DNA from: AC-32 sp036265535
Lineage (GTDB): Bacteria > Actinomycetota > Thermoleophilia > Gaiellales > Gaiellaceae
Direction: 5' to 3'
Assembly: GCA_036265535.1 (NCBI GenBank)
Contig: DATAOV010000035.1
Coordinates: 1 to 16,233, forward strand
DNA length: 16,233 nt
The notes beneath the pieces were generated by a model. That model saw nothing but the letters and a program-made list of their open reading frames with translations. It made no database searches and was not told the DNA's origin. Both the position numbers and the translations under genes were made by a program. How positions within the stretch are numbered: position 1 is the stretch's first letter; every line of letters begins with the position of its first letter. This document shows, piece by piece, positions 13,640 through 16,233 of the stretch.

Positions 13640-14821
13640 GTGCCGAGCGACCCGCTGACCGACGAACAGCGCGAAATTCGCGACCTCGTGCGCGACCTCG
13701 CCCGCGAGCGCGTCGCGCCACGGGCCGCGGAGATCGACAAGTCGGCCGAGTTCCCGTGGGACATGGTCGAGCTGATGCGCGAGCACGACCTGCTCGGGCT
13801 TCCGTTCGCAGAGGAGCACGGCGGAACGGGCACCGGTGCGCTGATGGTGCTGGTCGCGATCGAGGAGCTCTCCAAGGTCTGCGCGACGACCGGCCTCATC
13901 CTGGCGGTGCAGGAGCTCGGCTCGCTCGGGCTCAAGCTCGCCGGGACCGACGAGCAGAAGGCCCGCTACCTGCCGCGCCTTGCGAGCGGCGAGTGGCTGC
14001 CAGCGTACGCGCTGACCGAGCCCGGCTCCGGCTCCGACTCGGCCGCGATGCGCACCGAGGCCCGGCGCGAAGGCGACGAGTACGTGCTCAACGGCGGCAA
14101 GCGCTTCATAACCAACGCCGGGGTCGCCGAGCTCTACACGGTCTTCGCCAAGACCGACCCTGAGGCCGGGCACGGCGGCATCTCGGCCTTCGTGGTCGAG
14201 GCGAGCGCGCCGGGCTTCGAGGTCGGTCGGGTCGAGCCGAAGATGGGGATCAAGGGATCGACGACCGGCGAGATCTTCTTCGACGACTGCCGGGTTCCGG
14301 CCGAGAATCTGCTCGGCGCGGAGGGCGAGGGGTTCGCGATCGCGATGCGGATCCTCGATCGCTCGCGCCCGGGGATCGGTGCGCAGGGCCTGGGGCTCGC
14401 GCAGGGCGCGACCGACTACGCGCTCGAGTACGCGAAGTCGCGCGAGACGATGGGCAAGCCGATCGCCGAGCACCAGCTGATCGGCGCGACGCTGGCCGAC
14501 ATGGAAACGAAGTGCGAGGCGGCACGCGGCCTCCTCTACAAATGCGGCCAGCTGATCGACGAGGGCGCGGACGGGCCCGAGCTGACGAAGATCTCGGCGA
14601 TGGCGAAGCTCTACTGCACGGACGTCGCGATGGAGGTCACTACCGACGCGGTCCAGATCCTCGGCGGCTACGGCTACATCCAGGAGTACCCGGTCGAGCG
14701 GATGATGCGCGACGCCAAGATCACCCAGATCTACGAGGGCACGAACCAGATCCAGCGGCTCGTGATCGCCCGCGCGATGCTGAAGGAGAACCGCGCCTCT
14801 CTCCCTGAAGCGGTTTCATAG
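13640..14821 (+). CDS. Acyl-CoA dehydrogenase
   Basis: The 393-aa flavoenzyme oxidises an acyl-CoA to the trans-2-enoyl-CoA and passes electrons to ETF. The three domains are present: N-terminal helices (about 7-120), the beta barrel with the FAD/substrate motif YALTEPGSGSD (123-133) and FITNA (156-160), and the C-terminal helices (about 230-385). The catalytic base is E366 in IYEGTNQIQRLVIAR, the position used by short/medium-chain enzymes. QILGGYGYIQEYPVERMMRDAKI is the usual FAD-contact region, here cited as LGGYGYIQEYPVERMMRDAK (341-360). Chain length or branched-chain preference cannot be told. The start GTG, 9 nt after the DUF1326 stop, fits the family's length. A SAM methyltransferase follows 9 nt later; a functional link is not evident. 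Confidence 0.95.
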   Translation: MPSDPLTDEQREIRDLVRDLARERVAPRAAEIDKSAEFPWDMVELMREHDLLGLPFAEEHGGTGTGALMVLVAIEELSKVCATTGLILAVQELGSLGLKLAGTDEQKARYLPRLASGEWLPAYALTEPGSGSDSAAMRTEARREGDEYVLNGGKRFITNAGVAELYTVFAKTDPEAGHGGISAFVVEASAPGFEVGRVEPKMGIKGSTTGEIFFDDCRVPAENLLGAEGEGFAIAMRILDRSRPGIGAQGLGLAQGATDYALEYAKSRETMGKPIAEHQLIGATLADMETKCEAARGLLYKCGQLIDEGADGPELTKISAMAKLYCTDVAMEVTTDAVQILGGYGYIQEYPVERMMRDAKITQIYEGTNQIQRLVIARAMLKENRASLPEAVS

Positions 14822-14830
14822 AGGTCCGTC

Positions 14831-15622
14831 GTGTCGACCGGTCAGTTCAGACGGCCGCACGGGCAAAGCCCGCGCGACCTAATGCGGCACCGCAAGCGGT
14901 GCCTTGGGGGGGTCGGCACGGAGCAGGCGCGCAGCTTCCGCCGCGCGGCCGACGAGTACGAGCGTGGGCGCCCCGGCTGGCCGCACGAGGTGCTCGACGT
15001 GCTGGCCCTTCCCGACGAGGCCACGGTGCTCGACCTCGGCGCCGGCACGGGCAAGCTGACGCGCCTCCTGGCAGACCGGTACGCGCGGGTGATCGCGCTC
15101 GAGCCGCTCGCGGAGCTGCGGGCGATCCTCGGGGAGCGCGTGCCGCAGGCCGAGGCGCTGCCGGGGGTCGCAGAGGCGATCCCGCTCGGCGACGGCTCCG
15201 TGGACGCCGTCTTCGCCGGCCAGTCGTTCCACTGGTTCGCCAACGAGGTCGCGCTGCGCGAGATCGCGCGCGTCCTGCAATCGGGCGGCCTGCTCGCGCG
15301 GCTGTGGAACGAGGCGATCGAACCGAACCCCCTCCCGGCGGGCTACCGCAGGAGAATGAGCGAGCTACACGACGCGATGCGGCCGGCTCCGATCGACGAA
15401 CGGATCTTCGACGGTGCTCCCTTCGGTGAGGTGCACGAGGCCGCGCTCGAGCACGAGCAGCGCTCGAGCCGCGACGACGTACTCGCCTTCGCCGCTTCGG
15501 TCAGCTGGATCGCAAGCCGGGACGACCGCGACGAGGTGCTCGCCGAGCTGGCGTCGCTGCTCCCCGAGGGCGACTACACCTTCCACATGCGCGCGAACCT
15601 CGCGTGGGCGACGAGGAACTGA
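14831..15622 (+). CDS. Class I SAM-dependent methyltransferase
   Basis: The 263-aa protein has a Methyltransf_11-type Rossmann fold. EQARSFRRAADEYERGRPGWP (31-51 region) matches the usual beginning of this group, motif I is VLDLGAGTGKL (66-76), an acidic end of strand 2 is ALEP, and motif III-IV region shows DAVFAGQSFHWF, then REIARVLQSGGLLARLWNE. The substrate is unknown. Homologous sequence begins near residue 31; the first 30 residues (MSTGQFRRPHG onward) are encoded by two strong hairpins and look unlike the family. GTG at 14831 has AGAGG overlapping the previous stop; ATG at 14882 (codon 18) is an alternative, but it still carries part of the odd segment. No start codon exists closer to the conserved region. 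The last 19 nt overlap the start of the LigD-type gene. Confidence 0.88.
   Translation: MSTGQFRRPHGQSPRDLMRHRKRCLGGVGTEQARSFRRAADEYERGRPGWPHEVLDVLALPDEATVLDLGAGTGKLTRLLADRYARVIALEPLAELRAILGERVPQAEALPGVAEAIPLGDGSVDAVFAGQSFHWFANEVALREIARVLQSGGLLARLWNEAIEPNPLPAGYRRRMSELHDAMRPAPIDERIFDGAPFGEVHEAALEHEQRSSRDDVLAFAASVSWIASRDDRDEVLAELASLLPEGDYTFHMRANLAWATRN
14860..14903 (+). repeat. Two adjacent perfect hairpins inside the methyltransferase 5' end
   Basis: CGGGC-AAA-GCCCG (14860-14872) is followed 13 nt later by GGCACCGCAAGCGGTGCC (14886-14903), which folds as a 7-bp stem with a CAAG tetraloop; a run of seven G follows two T. The first conserved methyltransferase codons come only after these. They look like a terminator/attenuator or a dispersed palindromic repeat that has landed in the 5' end of the gene. 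Confidence 0.55.
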
Positions 15623-16233
15623 TCCGCGTAGGCCGGCGCGAGGTCCGGTTGACGAGCCCCGGCCGTGTGCTCTACCCGAGTGACGGCGTGACCAAGGGCG
15701 ACCTCGCCCGGTACTACGTCGAGATCGGCGATGCGATCGTGCCGCACCTTCGCGACCGTCCGTTCACGCTCAAGCGCTACCCGCACGGCATCCGCGACCG
15801 CCCGTACTTCGCCAAGCAGGCTCCGCGGGGGAAGCCGTCGTGGCTTCCGACCCGGCAGTTTCGGACCTGGCCCCGCGAGGGCGGATCGCGGCTCGTCGAC
15901 TTCGCGCTCGTCAACGAGCCGGCGGCGGTCGCCTGGATGGTGCAGATGAACTGCATCGACATGAACGCGTGGTACTCGCGCGTGGACAAGCCGGAGCGGC
16001 CGGACTACGTCGTGTTCGACCTCGACCCGCCCGAGTCGCGCAACGGCTTCGCGCAGGCGATTCGAGTCGCGCACCTCGTGCGCGGGGCGCTCGAGGAGCT
16101 CGAGCTACGCTCGTACGTGAAGACGAGCGGTGCGGACGGGATCCACGTGCTCGTGCCGATCACGCGGCGCTCGTCCTACGCCGACACGTACGAGCTCGCG
16201 GAGCGCGTGTCGCGCGGCCTCGAGGCTGACAAC
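15604..16233 (+). CDS. ligD: LigD-type NHEJ polymerase/primase domain (3' end beyond window)
   Basis: The 210 visible residues match the archaeo-eukaryotic primase-like polymerase domain of bacterial DNA ligase D. This enzyme fills in or adds ribonucleotides and deoxynucleotides at double-strand breaks with Ku in non-homologous end joining. Landmarks are LTSPGRVLYPSDGVTKGDL near the start, RPFTLKRYPHGI, the catalytic DxD in VVFDLDPPE (D139, D141) and the KTSGADGIHVLVPI strand with H181. The third catalytic Asp would lie past the edge. GTG at 15604 overlaps the methyltransferase end by 19 nt, indicating translational coupling; the family usually has 10-15 residues before this conserved part, as here. 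The frame stays open to the last base. It cannot be told whether nuclease and ligase domains follow or the polymerase stands alone. No Ku gene is in the window. Confidence 0.9.
   Translation, partial: MGDEELIRVGRREVRLTSPGRVLYPSDGVTKGDLARYYVEIGDAIVPHLRDRPFTLKRYPHGIRDRPYFAKQAPRGKPSWLPTRQFRTWPREGGSRLVDFALVNEPAAVAWMVQMNCIDMNAWYSRVDKPERPDYVVFDLDPPESRNGFAQAIRVAHLVRGALEELELRSYVKTSGADGIHVLVPITRRSSYADTYELAERVSRGLEADN

Overview
This is a GC-rich, gene-dense stretch of a bacterial chromosome. Many genes start with GTG or TTG, several starts have no Shine-Dalgarno sequence, and the content (a Pst/Pho locus, an MMPL transporter, a DUF2182/DUF1326 pair, a LigD-type NHEJ polymerase) fits a high-GC actinobacterium. 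A deep-branching class such as Thermoleophilia is my guess; no marker gene here proves it. I see no tRNA, rRNA, CRISPR array, transposase or prophage gene. The longest stretch without a gene is 225 nt (6577-6801).

Left edge (1-600): the N-terminal part of an ArsR-family metalloregulator (minus strand, cut by the window edge) lies back to back with a decayed aquaporin-family gene. The aquaporin has lost its first half and carries two frame breaks. This looks like the remains of a divergent arsR-aquaporin resistance locus.

Phosphate block (602-6576): an OmpR/PhoB-type response regulator (minus) and a short, membrane-free histidine kinase (plus) start 14 nt apart and diverge. Next come pstS (minus) and, facing away from it, pstC-pstA-pstB-phoU (plus). 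The gap between pstS and pstC holds tandem 11-nt repeats that look like PHO boxes. Together this is a complete phosphate uptake and sensing module, except that pstS is flipped away from the permease operon.

Middle (6577-9724): an intergenic stretch with three hairpins separates convergent phoU and a YtcJ-type amidohydrolase. The amidohydrolase sits behind a 64-aa small gene with a strong ribosome binding site. This pair diverges from a LacI-family repressor, and two TGAAnCGnTTCA operators lie between them, so the repressor very likely controls both sides.

Right half (9757-13630): a DUF2182 membrane protein, a 47-aa two-helix membrane peptide whose ribosome binding site is buried in a long hairpin, an MMPL/RND transporter and a Cys-rich DUF1326 protein form a co-directional cluster. 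DUF2182 and DUF1326 proteins are often neighbours and both have Cys clusters, so this is the best candidate here for a poorly described system, perhaps for metal or envelope handling.

Right edge (13640-16233): an acyl-CoA dehydrogenase, a SAM-dependent methyltransferase with an odd hairpin-bearing 5' end, and the start of a LigD-type NHEJ polymerase that runs off the window.
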